Assembly: GCF_023094245.1 (NCBI RefSeq)
Contig: NZ_JALMEW010000013.1
Span: 1-39,303, forward strand
Direction: 5' to 3'
DNA length: 39,303 bases
DNA from: Halomonas getboli
Lineage (GTDB): Bacteria; Pseudomonadota; Gammaproteobacteria; Pseudomonadales; Halomonadaceae
A program made the translations under genes and the position numbers. The stretch's first letter is position 1; every line of letters starts with the position of its first letter. The notes below the pieces were generated by a model that was not told the DNA's origin, did not search any database, and worked only from the letters and a program-made list of their open reading frames with translations. Positions 16,954-24,761 of this stretch are shown here, one piece after another.

Positions 16954-17069
16954 CGGACGTGATCCCGCTCGTCTACCAGGTGAGCGAGCGGGATCTCCTG
17001 AAGTGGTCCGCGGATAAGGCCCTGCGCCGGTACGAGCTCGCGATGAAGCGGCTCAAGGCCGGCCACTAG
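16339..17069 (+). CDS. E': Tail assembly chaperone, -1 frameshift product (E+E' analogue)
   Basis: Slippage by one base at 16902-16908 would join the first 190 codons of the chaperone to the -1 frame, read from GAA at 16908 to the stop at 17067-17069, giving about 243 aa. The added tail (EPGGRLLSRRDIDVLTDVI, then YQVSERDLLKWSADKALRRYELAMKRLKAGH) ends 14 bp before the tape measure start. This geometry matches the programmed frameshift of P2 E/E' and lambda G/GT. Frame and heptamer phase are seen in the sequence; that slippage occurs is inferred. Confidence 0.75.
16902..16908 (+). promoter_or_regulatory. Programmed -1 ribosomal frameshift site T TTT TTG
   Basis: The heptamer TTTTTTG is placed as X XXY YYZ relative to the chaperone start at 16339 (codons GCT TTT TTG). 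Tandem slippage moves ribosomes into the open -1 frame. The zero frame stops about 45 bases later at 16951-16953, as expected for a small share of extended product. Confidence 0.75.
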
Positions 17070-17083
17070 ACCAGGAGCAACGG

Positions 17084-19708
17084 ATGGCCGAGAGCAAATA
17101 CAGCGTCGTCCTCGCGGCGGTGGACCAGTTCACCCGGCCATTCCGCGACTTCCGCGACGCCGGCGAGCGCCTCCAGGAGGACGTTCGCGGCCAGCAGGCC
17201 GAGCTGCGCGACCTCAACCGCCAGGCCAAGGATCTCGACGGCTATCGCCGCCTGACCGACCAGGTGGACGCCACGGCGGCCTCCCTCGAGGAGGCGCGCA
17301 TCGAGCAGGCCCGCCTGAAGCGCGAACTGAGCGAGGCCGAGCGGCCCACCCAGCGCATGCGCCGGGCCTACGATCGCGCGACGGCGAGCGTCGCGGATCT
17401 CACCTCCAAGCACCGCGCCCAGCGCAACGAGCTCGGCCGGCTGGAGAACAGCCTGGAGTCGGCCGGCGTCGATGTCGGCCGCTTCGCCGACGAGCAGCGC
17501 CGGATCGAGACCGCCACCGAGCGGGCCAACGCCGCCCTGGCGACCCAGCGCGGCCGGATGGCGGCGGTGGGCGACGCCCGCGCCCGGGTCGACAGCAACA
17601 TCGCGGCGCGCGCCGAGCTGCACGGTCAGATCGTCGAGACCGCCGCCCTGGGCTACATCGCGGCCCAGCCGATCAGCCAGGCGATGAGCCTGGAGACCGC
17701 CGGCGCCGAGTACGCCAAGGTGTCCAACGCCTCCGACGAAGAAGTCGCGGCCCGCGCCTCGGCCAACCTGCGCCTGGCCACCGAGCGGGAGATCGCCTCG
17801 GGCGGCCTGACGGCCACGGATCTGTTCCGGATCCAGACCGCCGCCGCCCAGGGCGGCATTGCCGGCGACGAGATCGACAACTTCACCCGCACCTCGGCGA
17901 CGATGGCCAACGCCTTCGACATGACCGCCGACGACTCCGGGAAGACGCTGATGGCGTGGCGGGCCGGCATGGGGCTCGACCAGCAGCGGGCGAGCCTGCT
18001 GGCCGACATGGCCAACGAGCTCGGCAACAGCTACAACGCCGAGTCCGGCGACATCGCCGACGTGCTGCGCCGGCAGGGCGCGGTGGCCATGGGCGCCGGC
18101 CTCAACGAGGGGCAGGCCGCGGCGCTGTCCGCGGCGCTGCTCAACGGCGGGGCGACGCCCGAGGTGGCCGCCACCGCCCTGAAGAACACCACCAACGCGC
18201 TGACGAAGGGCAGCACGGCGACCGCCGCCCAGCGCGAGGCCATGAGCGGGCTGGGCTTCTCGCCCGAGCAGCTCGCCCGGGACATGCAGGACGACGCGCC
18301 GGCGGCGATGCTGAGCGTGATCGAGGCCCTGCAGCAGGAGCCGGCGGACGAGATCCCGGCGCTGGTCTCGACCCTGTTCGGCGAGGACAGCAAGGGCGCG
18401 ATCATGCCCCTGCTGGCCAACACCGAGGCGCTGCGCGGCGCCTTCGAGCTGGTCAACGACCAGGCCCGCTACCAGGGCAGCATGGCCCGCGAGGCCGCCG
18501 GCCTGGCGGACACCACCCAGACCACCTGGAACCGCACCACCAGCAGCTTCGGCCGCCTGGCCACGGTGGTGGGGACGGCGCTGCTGCCGGCCACCAACGC
18601 GGTGCTGGACCCGCTGGCCGACGGCGCCAACCTGGTGGCCGACTTCGCCGAGGAAAACCAGACCCTGACCGCGGTGATCGGCGGCACCGCCGCCGCCCTG
18701 GTCGCGGCAAAGGCCGGCTTCCTGGGCGTGCGCTTCGCCGGCCTGCTGTTCGGGCAGCTGTTCAACCGCGCGAACCTCACCCGCGCCCAGCTCAATTCAA
18801 ACACCGCGCGGACGGCCACCCTGGCCAACGCCGCCGTGGGTCGCCTGAACGGCGCCCTGGCACGGCTGGGCGCCGGGGCGGGCGTCGGCGGTGGCGGTCG
18901 CGGGCGGCGCGGTACCGGCGGGGCGCCGCGGGCCGGATCCTCGCCGGCGGCCCGTGCCGCTGCCGCCGGCGGGCTGTCGAACCAGCGTTTCACCACGGTG
19001 CCGCCGAACTCGATCGCCGCGCCCTCGAGCGCCTCGAGCGGCTGGCGAGCCCGCCTGGCTGGCTTCAGCGAGCGCCTCGGCAACAGCCGGGCCGCCCGCT
19101 GGACGGGCCGCGCGGCGGTGCCGCTGGCCATCGGCATGGGGGCGGTGCAGGCCGCCAACGCCGCCGGCGATGGCGACGCCGAGGGCGTCGGCTCGGCGGT
19201 GGGCGGCACGGCCGGGAGCCTGGGCGGCGCCTGGGCCGGAGCGGCCGGTGGGGCGGCCCTGGGCACGATGGTCTTCCCCGGCGTGGGCACGGCCGTGGGC
19301 GGTGCCGTGGGCGGCGTCGCCGGCGGTATCGCCGGCAGCGCGGCAGGGCAGTGGGTCGGCCAGAAGACCGGCGCGCTGTGGAACTGGGCGTTCGGCGACG
19401 ACGAGGAAGCCGACGCCCGCGCCGACCGCCTCGAGCGCATCGCCAACCAGGTGAGCAATCCGCCCGACCTGCTGGCTTCGCCGGAGTCGGTCGCGGAGAC
19501 GCTCAACCAGACCACCAACACCACCACCGACGCCCGGACGATCTCGCCGACCTTTCACGTCAAGGTGGAGTCCACCGGCGACAGCGTCCGCGACGAGGCC
19601 CTGCTGGACCGGCTGATGCAGCGGCTGCGGGGCGATCTGCTGCCGATCCTGGGCGCCAACGATCTCGACATGCGGGTGGACGCCGCGCTGACCGATAGGG
19701 GGAACTGA
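17084..19708 (+). CDS. Tail tape measure protein
   Basis: This protein sets tail length and passes into the host at infection. It has 874 aa, in the range of P2 gpT (815). Residues about 1-150 are coiled coil (QLRDLNRQAKDL-type heptads). The TP901-type core follows: YIAAQPISQAMSLETAGAEYAKV, DLFRIQTAAAQGGI, GNSYNAESGDIADVLRRQG and ALLNGGATPEVAATALKN. Hydrophobic stretches near residues 520-555 and a Gly/Ala-rich glycine-zipper-like segment (about 690-770) may insert in the inner membrane. AGGAG lies before the ATG. The stop overlaps the U start. Confidence 0.92.
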   Translation: MAESKYSVVLAAVDQFTRPFRDFRDAGERLQEDVRGQQAELRDLNRQAKDLDGYRRLTDQVDATAASLEEARIEQARLKRELSEAERPTQRMRRAYDRATASVADLTSKHRAQRNELGRLENSLESAGVDVGRFADEQRRIETATERANAALATQRGRMAAVGDARARVDSNIAARAELHGQIVETAALGYIAAQPISQAMSLETAGAEYAKVSNASDEEVAARASANLRLATEREIASGGLTATDLFRIQTAAAQGGIAGDEIDNFTRTSATMANAFDMTADDSGKTLMAWRAGMGLDQQRASLLADMANELGNSYNAESGDIADVLRRQGAVAMGAGLNEGQAAALSAALLNGGATPEVAATALKNTTNALTKGSTATAAQREAMSGLGFSPEQLARDMQDDAPAAMLSVIEALQQEPADEIPALVSTLFGEDSKGAIMPLLANTEALRGAFELVNDQARYQGSMAREAAGLADTTQTTWNRTTSSFGRLATVVGTALLPATNAVLDPLADGANLVADFAEENQTLTAVIGGTAAALVAAKAGFLGVRFAGLLFGQLFNRANLTRAQLNSNTARTATLANAAVGRLNGALARLGAGAGVGGGGRGRRGTGGAPRAGSSPAARAAAAGGLSNQRFTTVPPNSIAAPSSASSGWRARLAGFSERLGNSRAARWTGRAAVPLAIGMGAVQAANAAGDGDAEGVGSAVGGTAGSLGGAWAGAAGGAALGTMVFPGVGTAVGGAVGGVAGGIAGSAAGQWVGQKTGALWNWAFGDDEEADARADRLERIANQVSNPPDLLASPESVAETLNQTTNTTTDARTISPTFHVKVESTGDSVRDEALLDRLMQRLRGDLLPILGANDLDMRVDAALTDRGN

Positions 19709-20121
19709 TGCGCCAACAGATGGCCCTGGGGCCGTTCGTGTTCTCGCTGGGCCGGGGCTTCCCGTACTCGCGCCTGGAGCGCAAGAGCCACGGCGGCTGG
19801 ATCGAGATCGACCTGGCCTACGCCTCGCCCAGCAGCCAGAACACCGGCCAGGACCTGGGCGAGATCCGCATCACCGGCACCGCCTTCTATGCCCAGGGCA
19901 TGGAGCGCCTCGAGGAGCTCCGCGCCCTGCAGGCCGAGCGACGGCCGCTGGCCCTGGTCGACGCCCTGGGCATGAACCTGGGGCGCTGGCGGCTCGACAG
20001 CGTGGAAGAGACGCAGCGCCGGGTCATCGACGACGGCACGGCGATGGCGATCGATTGGGTGGTACAGCTCAGGGAGTTCTTCGATGCGGGCAATCAGAAC
20101 GATCGCCGGGGACAGCCCTAA
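19708..20121 (+). CDS. U: Tail protein U (P2 gpU)
   Basis: The 137-aa protein matches the P2 gpU family, a baseplate/tail component needed for tail assembly. Signature segments are the N-terminal MALGPFVFSLGRGFPYSRLERK, then GWIEIDLAYASPSSQNTGQDLGEIRITGTAF and the C-terminal DGTAMAIDWVVQLREF. Its start overlaps the tape measure stop by one base (TGATG), and its 3' end overlaps the X gene by 38 bp. Confidence 0.9.
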   Translation: MRQQMALGPFVFSLGRGFPYSRLERKSHGGWIEIDLAYASPSSQNTGQDLGEIRITGTAFYAQGMERLEELRALQAERRPLALVDALGMNLGRWRLDSVEETQRRVIDDGTAMAIDWVVQLREFFDAGNQNDRRGQP

Positions 20122-20299
20122 CGGGATCCTCTGGCGCGAGATGGGCCGCGACGACGACGCGGCCGAGGAGGCCTTCTGGAAGGCCAACCCGGGCCTGGCG
20201 GCCTACGGCACCCTGCTGCCGTCGGGCGTCCTGGTCTACCTGCCGGAGGTGGAGAGCCCGCGCGACACCGCGCGTAAGGCGGTGACCGCATGGGATTGA
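20084..20299 (+). CDS. X: Tail protein X (P2 gpX, LysM-like)
   Basis: The 71-aa protein corresponds to P2 gpX (67 aa), a LysM-related tail component associated with the hub. The family pattern is visible: an N-terminal strand, WREMGRDDDAAEEAFWKANPGLAAYGTLLPSGVLVYLPEV and a Trp near the end. It overlaps U at the start and D by ten bases at the end, completing the U-X-D order of P2. Confidence 0.88.
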   Translation: MRAIRTIAGDSPNGILWREMGRDDDAAEEAFWKANPGLAAYGTLLPSGVLVYLPEVESPRDTARKAVTAWD

Positions 20300-21321
20300 A
20301 CGGATACACGCCGGTGGTGCGCATCACCGGCGCGCACGCCGACCTGATCAACGGCCGGCGACTGATCGACTGGGAGCACATCGATGCCGCCGGCCAGGAG
20401 TCGGATCGGCTGCACCTGACGGTGGACACCCGGGGCCTCGATGGCCTGCCCCGGGAGGGCGACAAGCTCGGCCTCGAGGTCGGCTGGGCCGAGGGCGGCG
20501 CGCTGGTCAACAAGGGCCAGTTCACGATCTCGCGGACCACGCCGAAGCTGTTTCCCGACCAGCTGATGATTGTGGCCACGGCCGCGCCCTGGGAGGTGGC
20601 CGACGAGACGGCGTTCAAGCGGCGCCGCTCGGCGAGCTTCACCGACACGACCCTCGGCGAGATCTTCCGCACCCTGACGCGCCGGCATGGCTTCTCGCCG
20701 CGCATCGCGCCGGCGCTCGATGGCATCGCGATCGAGCATGTCGACCAGGCCGACGAGACCGACGCGGCCTTCCTGACGCGCCTGGCGGGCCGCTTCGACG
20801 CCGTGGCCAAGCCCTACGACGGCCTCTACGTGATGGCCCGACGGGGCGAGACCAAGGCGATCAGCGGCCAGTCGATCCCGATTGTCACGCTCTCGGTACC
20901 GCCGAACAACGAGCCGGGCCAGCAGGCGTTCGTGAACGCCAGCGTGGACCGCAACAGCCGGCTGCGCTTCAAGGGCGTGCAGGCGGCCTGGTTCGACGGC
21001 GAGGAGGGTGTCGAGGTCGAGGTGGATCTCGGCGAGGAGCCGTTCAAGCGGCTGCGCCAGAGCTACCAGTCGCCGGGCGAGGCACAAGCCGCCGGTGAGG
21101 GCGAGCTGCGCCGGCTGCGGCGCGAGGCGGCGAAGCTGCGGGTGGAGTGTCCGGGCAATCCGGATCTCGCCGCGGAGGGATTGATCGAGCTCGACGACAG
21201 CTGGCCCAGCCACATGCAGGGCCAGTGGTCGCTGGACAAGGTGACGGCGCGCGGCTCCCGCCGCGGCGGCTACCGCTGTTCGCTCGAAGCGACCTGGCCG
21301 GACGGCAAGGTCGAGGAGTAG
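20290..21321 (+). CDS. D: Baseplate hub / late control protein D (P2 gpD)
   Basis: The 343-aa protein corresponds to the P2 gpD hub, which sits at the centre of the baseplate above the V spike. Family features are the N-terminal VVRITGAHADLINGRRLIDWEHIDAAGQESDRLHLTVDTRG, a PREGDKLGLEVGWAEGG barrel segment and FTDTTLGEIFRTLTRRHGFSPRI. The C-terminal DEADFLTR-like segment here reads DETDAAFLTRLAGRFDAVAKPYDGLYVM. The length is near the 387 of P2. It closes the tail module. Confidence 0.9.
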   Translation: MGLNGYTPVVRITGAHADLINGRRLIDWEHIDAAGQESDRLHLTVDTRGLDGLPREGDKLGLEVGWAEGGALVNKGQFTISRTTPKLFPDQLMIVATAAPWEVADETAFKRRRSASFTDTTLGEIFRTLTRRHGFSPRIAPALDGIAIEHVDQADETDAAFLTRLAGRFDAVAKPYDGLYVMARRGETKAISGQSIPIVTLSVPPNNEPGQQAFVNASVDRNSRLRFKGVQAAWFDGEEGVEVEVDLGEEPFKRLRQSYQSPGEAQAAGEGELRRLRREAAKLRVECPGNPDLAAEGLIELDDSWPSHMQGQWSLDKVTARGSRRGGYRCSLEATWPDGKVEE

Positions 21322-21447
21322 ATGGAGGGCTCCCTGGTGGTGGTGGTGCACCGCCAGGGCGCCGACACACTCGCGTGCACCGAGTGGGCCAGCCATGGCC
21401 CCCCATGCCTGCACAGGCGCCGGGGAGGCTACCCGAGAAGTCTCTGA
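21322..21447 (+). CDS. Possible small protein between the hub gene and dam
   Basis: An ATG immediately after the D stop (TAGATG) opens a 41-aa frame (MEGSLVVVVHRQGADTLACTEWASH, then Cys, His and basic residues). Com- and Ogr-type small regulators occupy this place in Mu and P2, but the paired CxxC knuckles they need are absent (only single Cys residues), so I do not assign either. It could be non-coding. Confidence 0.25.
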   Translation: MEGSLVVVVHRQGADTLACTEWASHGPPCLHRRRGGYPRSL

Positions 21448-21462
21448 CCCACAAGGACGATC

Positions 21463-22224
21463 ATGTCATCCAAGCCTTTCTTCCAATGGATGGGCGGTAA
21501 GCGCCGTCTGGCGAAGCACATCCTGCCCAACTTCCCCGACCACCAGTGCTACGTGGAGCCGTTCGCCGGCGGCGCGGCGCTGTTCTTCATGAAGGAGCCG
21601 AGCAAGGTCGAGGTGCTCAACGACACCAACAGCGACCTGGTGAACCTCTACCGGGTGGTGCAGAACCACCTCGAGGAGTTCGTCCGCCAGTTCAAGTGGG
21701 CCCTGGTCTCGCGCGAGATCTACGCCTGGGAGAAGCTGAAGCACGTCGACACCCTGACCGACATCCAGCGCGCGGCGCGCTTCTACTACCTGCAGCAGCA
21801 GAGCTTCGGCGCGAAGCCCGACCACAAGAGCTTCGGCACGTCGACGACCGGCGGGCCGGGGCTCAACCTGCTGCGCCTCGAGGAGAACCTCTCCCAGGCG
21901 CACCTGCGGCTCTCGCGGGTGTTCGTCGAGCACCTGGACTGGAAGGCGGTGATCGAGCGCTACGATCGGCCGCACACCCTGCACTATCTCGACCCGCCCT
22001 ACTGGGAGACCGCGGGATACGGCAGCGGCTTCCCCCTCGAGGAGTACCAGGAGATGGCCCGGATCGCCCGCGAGGCGAAGGGCTACGTGGTGATCTCGAT
22101 CAACGACCACCCGGACATCCGCGAGATCTTCGACGGCTTCCGGATCCAGGAGGTGAAGCTGCGGCACACCGTCGGCGGCGCCGGCGGGAAGAAGGCCGGC
22201 GAGCTGGTCATCTACAACTGGTAG
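21463..22224 (+). CDS. dam: DNA adenine N6-methyltransferase (Dam, D12 class)
   Basis: The 253-aa enzyme transfers a methyl group from S-adenosylmethionine to N6 of adenine. An N-terminal FFQWMGGKRRL (residues 6-16) and the SAM-binding YVEPFAGGAA (motif I, 30-39) are followed by the catalytic DPPYW (motif IV, 177-181), in the order of the D12/Dam class. GATC is a likely target by family resemblance only. No restriction partner is nearby, so it is a solitary methylase, probably protecting phage DNA or timing packaging or replication. AAGGA precedes the ATG. A long hairpin terminator follows within ten bases. The KPDHKSFGTSTT segment fits a target-recognition region. Confidence 0.92.
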   Translation: MSSKPFFQWMGGKRRLAKHILPNFPDHQCYVEPFAGGAALFFMKEPSKVEVLNDTNSDLVNLYRVVQNHLEEFVRQFKWALVSREIYAWEKLKHVDTLTDIQRAARFYYLQQQSFGAKPDHKSFGTSTTGGPGLNLLRLEENLSQAHLRLSRVFVEHLDWKAVIERYDRPHTLHYLDPPYWETAGYGSGFPLEEYQEMARIAREAKGYVVISINDHPDIREIFDGFRIQEVKLRHTVGGAGGKKAGELVIYNW

Positions 22225-22233
22225 CGCACAAGA

Positions 22234-22269
22234 AAGCCCCCACCGCCTTCGGGCGGTGGGGGCTTCTTT
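22234..22269. terminator. Bidirectional intrinsic terminator between dam and the minus-strand block
   Basis: A 14-bp perfect stem (22234-22247 with 22252-22265) starts AAGCCCCC and closes a TTCG tetraloop. CTTTG follows on the plus strand and TTCTTG on the minus strand. It lies between the stop codons of convergent genes and probably ends transcription from both sides. Confidence 0.85.
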
Positions 22270-22285
22270 GCGTCTGGTGGTTGGC

Positions 22286-22738
22286 TCAGCCCATGAGCTT
22301 GTCGAGCAGCCGCATGACGTCGGTTGAGGCCTTGCTCTGCAGGTTGGCGTTGAAGATGGCCAGCATCGCCTGATAGCTCGGCGTGGTGTGGTCGCCGCTG
22401 TAGGTGATGATCACCGACATGTCCCAGTCGTCATCGCATTCGTCGTCATTGGGCACGCTGAACTGGACCGGGGAGGCTTCCTGGGCGGCATCGGTGCCGA
22501 CGTTGTTGGCGGCGCGAGAGGCGGCGTGCATAAGGCTGACGGTGGCCATCGCCATGCTGGCCTGGACGAGGTCGACCGGAGGGCGCGGCGCGGCAGGCTG
22601 GTCATCGACGCCCATGGCGGGAGCGGTCCCGGCGGATGCTTTCTCGGCCTCCTGCTGGTAGACGGCGATCGCCGCGCCGATGGCGGCCTGGAGAGTCTGG
22701 TGGTCGTGCTGCGAAAGCTTGATGCGCTTCATGGTCAT
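22286..22738 (-). CDS. Hypothetical protein under an octad-array promoter
   Basis: The 150-aa protein has an N-terminal helix (IKLSQHDHQTLQAAIGAAIAVYQQEAEKA), a central Ala/Met-rich segment and an acidic strand region (DDECDDDWDMSVIITYSGDHTTPSYQAMLAIFNANLQ). I recognise no family. GAGGA seven bases upstream supports the start at 22738; ATG 22732 is an alternative. Its promoter region contains a tandem octamer array at 22800-22843, with a -35-like TGGACA inside the array and TATAGT 16 bases on. It is therefore a likely target of whatever binds the octads. Confidence 0.65.
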   Translation of the reverse strand: MTMKRIKLSQHDHQTLQAAIGAAIAVYQQEAEKASAGTAPAMGVDDQPAAPRPPVDLVQASMAMATVSLMHAASRAANNVGTDAAQEASPVQFSVPNDDECDDDWDMSVIITYSGDHTTPSYQAMLAIFNANLQSKASTDVMRLLDKLMG

Positions 22739-22788
22739 GGCAGTGTCCTCGGTTTGCTGGCCCGGGCCTTCCCCGTGCCGACGACTTC

Positions 22789-22816
22789 ACTATAACAACA
22801 AATGTCCAAATGTCCA
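22789..22816 (-). promoter_or_regulatory. Candidate sigma-70 promoter overlapping octad array A
   Basis: On the minus strand TGGACA (22816-22811) and TATAGT (22794-22789) are separated by 16 bp, each five of six to consensus. The -35 lies inside the tandem GTCCAAAT array. A protein bound to the array would block it. Confidence 0.5.
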
Positions 22817-22843
22817 AATGTCCAAATGTCCAAATGGACATTT
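22800..22843. repeat. Octad array A (tandem 8-bp repeats)
   Basis: Four contiguous copies of AAATGTCC (from 22800, 22808, 22816 and 22824) are followed by AAATGGACATTT, which contains the reverse complement GGACATTT. It is one of five arrays in the genome sharing the same 8-bp rhythm. It lies 60 bp upstream of the gene at 22286-22738 and touches the stop codon of the gene at 22842-23231. Confidence 0.85.
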
Positions 22844-23231
22844 AATCAAGTCGCGCCCAAGGCACGCCGCCGGGCGCGCCGTCGCCGGGCTCGCGGGCGC
22901 GCACCTGGGCGAGCTTGGCCTGGCGTTCCGGACTGGCCGTGGCCAGGTAGCGCTCCAGGGCGCGGCTGGCTGTGCCGTTGGCCGGCGCCCATAGCGGGCG
23001 CTCGTCGCGCTCACCGACGCGGATCCAGGCCGGGCCCTGGTCGTCCTCGGCGTATCGGCAGGCCATCCAGTCCTGGCCATCGACGGCGCTTCTGGTGCAG
23101 GTGACGTCGCGGCCGATCTCGGTCAGCACCAGCTCGAGCTGCCGCTCGTCGGCCCGTCCGCGGTCGTGCATGTAGGCGAAGACGGCGGCGATCGCGCCGA
23201 CGCCCAGGATGATCTTGGTGGTTGTCTTCAT
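22842..23231 (-). CDS. Small membrane-anchored hypothetical protein
   Basis: The 129-aa protein has a single N-terminal membrane segment (KIILGVGAIAAVFAYM, about residues 6-21) after a Lys-rich start, so the rest is probably periplasmic or cytoplasmic-facing. The soluble part contains TEIGRDVTCTRSAVDGQDWMACRYAEDDQGPAWIRVG, with two Cys that could form a disulfide, and a helical basic C-terminus. No family is recognised. ATG 23231 with AAGGGA upstream is chosen because the membrane segment then sits at the N-terminus. An i-spanin role is unlikely given the early-region position. Confidence 0.62.
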   Translation of the reverse strand: MKTTTKIILGVGAIAAVFAYMHDRGRADERQLELVLTEIGRDVTCTRSAVDGQDWMACRYAEDDQGPAWIRVGERDERPLWAPANGTASRALERYLATASPERQAKLAQVRAREPGDGAPGGVPWARLD

Positions 23232-23308
23232 GGGGGTTCCCTTGCGTCGTTCTGCCGGCAGGCTATCACGCGCGGGATCTGGGCGGGGATGTGGGGCGTG
23301 CAACGAGA

Positions 23309-23330
23309 AGCCCCGCCGGGTGGCGGGGCT
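23309..23330 (-). terminator. Hairpin, possible terminator of the minus-strand accessory/partition block
   Basis: A nine-bp perfect stem AGCCCCGCC/GGCGGGGCT lies about 20 bp beyond the stop of the gene at 23352-23765. The following minus-strand sequence is TCTCGTT, only weakly T-rich, so termination may be partial. Confidence 0.5.
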
Positions 23331-23351
23331 GGGGTGTCGGGGCTGCGTGGG

Positions 23352-23765
23352 CTACTCAGGCAGCTTCGTTAGGCTGCCGATGCAGTTTTGAAAATCCCTG
23401 ATCAGCACGTCATTTCGGGACCGCTCGAACCCTTGCGACTGCAGGGCCTTGCACCGCTCGATTGCCCAGGTTAGGCCGGGCCGCAAGTCGGGCTCGCTGG
23501 CGAGCTTGTTGATCGCCCCGCGCAGGTCCGATGGCGATACGTGCTCGCTTTCTGGGTCGAAGCCGAGAGCCTCCCTGCATGCTCGAGATTCTGCTCGCCG
23601 CTGATCGGCGTGACCGGCGCTCATGGAGTATCGTCCTAGCTGGTACTCAAGCTGTTCGATCCGCTCGAGCAGGGCGAGAATGTCGGCCGGGTTAGCGCCA
23701 GTCGGCTGGTCGTTCCTTTGGTCACGCTCTGCGCGTTCCTTCAGCGCTTTCATGTCAATGCTCAT
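23352..23765 (-). CDS. Hypothetical phage accessory protein (Ead/Ea22-like N-terminus)
   Basis: The 137-aa protein begins MSIDMKALKERAERDQRNDQPTGANPADILALLERIEQLEYQL. The ELKERAE...LLALLE pattern is common in phage Ead/Ea22-type early proteins of unknown function. The rest is polar and helical with three Cys. ATG overlaps the upstream stop (ATGA), so it belongs to the same operon as the genes to 25677. Confidence 0.62.
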   Translation of the reverse strand: MSIDMKALKERAERDQRNDQPTGANPADILALLERIEQLEYQLGRYSMSAGHADQRRAESRACREALGFDPESEHVSPSDLRGAINKLASEPDLRPGLTWAIERCKALQSQGFERSRNDVLIRDFQNCIGSLTKLPE

Positions 23766-24100
23766 TGGTGGCCGTCCTTTTCGTTGGTGTGGCTGGTGTC
23801 GTCCCGCACGACCAGGAGGTCATGCGCGTCCTTCAGGTGCTGCCCGGTCAGGATCAGGCGGCCCTCGCCGTCGTCCCGCGGGCTCGAGTAGAAGCCCGCC
23901 AGGGCGCGCTCGAGGCGCCGCTGGTAGGCTCGCGGGTGGTCGACAGGCCGCGGCGCGCGATGGGCCCAGGCCTCGGCGAACGGCAGCAGGGCGTCCTCCA
24001 GGGCGCGGACACGCCCCTCGAGGGCGCGCATCCGCACGCCGCGCTGGGCGACCTTGCCCTCGAGCTCGGCGATCAGCGTTTCCGGGTCACGATGCGCCAT
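23762..24100 (-). CDS. Hypothetical coiled-coil accessory protein
   Basis: The 112-aa protein has an N-terminal coiled coil (TLIAELEGKVAQRGVRMRALEGRVRALEDALLPFAEAW) followed by an Arg-rich helix and a segment containing GEGRLILTGQHLKDAHDLLVV. No family is recognised. Its start overlaps the upstream gene by 14 bp and its stop overlaps the downstream ATG, so it is translated as part of the partition/accessory operon. Confidence 0.62.
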   Translation of the reverse strand: MAHRDPETLIAELEGKVAQRGVRMRALEGRVRALEDALLPFAEAWAHRAPRPVDHPRAYQRRLERALAGFYSSPRDDGEGRLILTGQHLKDAHDLLVVRDDTSHTNEKDGHQ

Positions 24101-24536
24101 GGTCGTCTCCTTCCGCCAGCGCCTTGGCGGCCTTGCCCACGCCGGCGGCGAGGATCTTGCGGCGGCTGGTGGTGCCGTACTCGCCGCGGAGTGCGGTCAG
24201 GGTGTCGACCATCTCGCCGGCGGCTCGGCCCGGATCCTTGGCGACCATCCGGTCGACCCAGCCGCGCAGCTCGCCGGTCGGCATCTCGGCGTAGTCGTCG
24301 CCGGCCCGGGTGCCGTTGGGGTCGAGCTCGTCGCTCTCGGCCAGGGCCTTGGCCGACTTGCGCAGCACGCTGGCCAGCATCTTCTGGCGGCTCTTCTGGC
24401 CCTCGCTGCCTCGCAGGTGCTTGAGCAGCACCAGCGCCAGGCTGGCGGACGTCTGCGGGCTCGACTTGATGTGGCCCTCGAGCGAGATCTTCGCGTCGCT
24501 GACGCTGGTGTGCAGGTAGCTGGTGATGTCGCTCAT
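24087..24536 (-). CDS. Hypothetical helical protein with two similar halves
   Basis: The 149-aa protein contains two related segments, KSRQKMLASVLRKSAKALAESDE and TSRRKILAAGVGKAAKALAEGDD. An internal duplication is therefore likely. The remainder is helical and contains LRGWVDRMVAKDPGRAAGEMVDTL. The repeated basic helix could bind DNA or another protein, but nothing specific can be said. It overlaps both neighbours by a few bases. Confidence 0.62.
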   Translation of the reverse strand: MSDITSYLHTSVSDAKISLEGHIKSSPQTSASLALVLLKHLRGSEGQKSRQKMLASVLRKSAKALAESDELDPNGTRAGDDYAEMPTGELRGWVDRMVAKDPGRAAGEMVDTLTALRGEYGTTSRRKILAAGVGKAAKALAEGDDHGAS

Positions 24537-24688
24537 GCCGCGCCCTCCCCGATCAGCGCCAGCAGGGCGCGTTGGGTGGCGCCTGTGGCGTGCTCCCGGG
24601 CGTAACGCTGCACCAGGTCGCGGTGGGCGGGATTGCGTGCGTCGCGCAGCAGGATACGCCGCGCTGTGATAGCATCGGTCAGTGACAT
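24533..24688 (-). CDS. Small hypothetical protein
   Basis: The 51-aa helical protein begins MSLTDAITARRILLRDARNPAHRDLVQRYAREHA. A good purine-rich ribosome binding site (AGGAAGGAAAG) precedes ATG 24688, and the stop overlaps the next start by ATGA. Upstream is the sequence AAACCGAGGA, also found before parA and before the gene at 22286-22738. No function is recognised. Confidence 0.6.
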   Translation of the reverse strand: MSLTDAITARRILLRDARNPAHRDLVQRYAREHATGATQRALLALIGEGAA

Positions 24689-24761
24689 GGCTTTCCTTCC
24701 TCGGTTTGCTCGTGTCTGCCTGGTGGACGGTGGCCGCCGGCCGCCAGGCGCTCTCCTCGGG

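Noticed and set aside
21322..21447. Com- or Ogr-type zinc regulator
   Set aside because: The expected paired CxxC motifs are missing, so it was kept only as a low-confidence small frame.
22800..22843. CRISPR array
   Set aside because: The repeats are 8 bp with no spacers and no cas genes are present.
22802..23104. Open frames reading CPNVQMSK-type repeats through octad arrays (also near 25716, 32166-32220 and 38731-38964)
   Set aside because: An 8-bp repeat read in triplets stays open over 24 bp, so the arrays create artificial coding-like stretches. They lack ribosome binding sites and overlap better genes or control regions.
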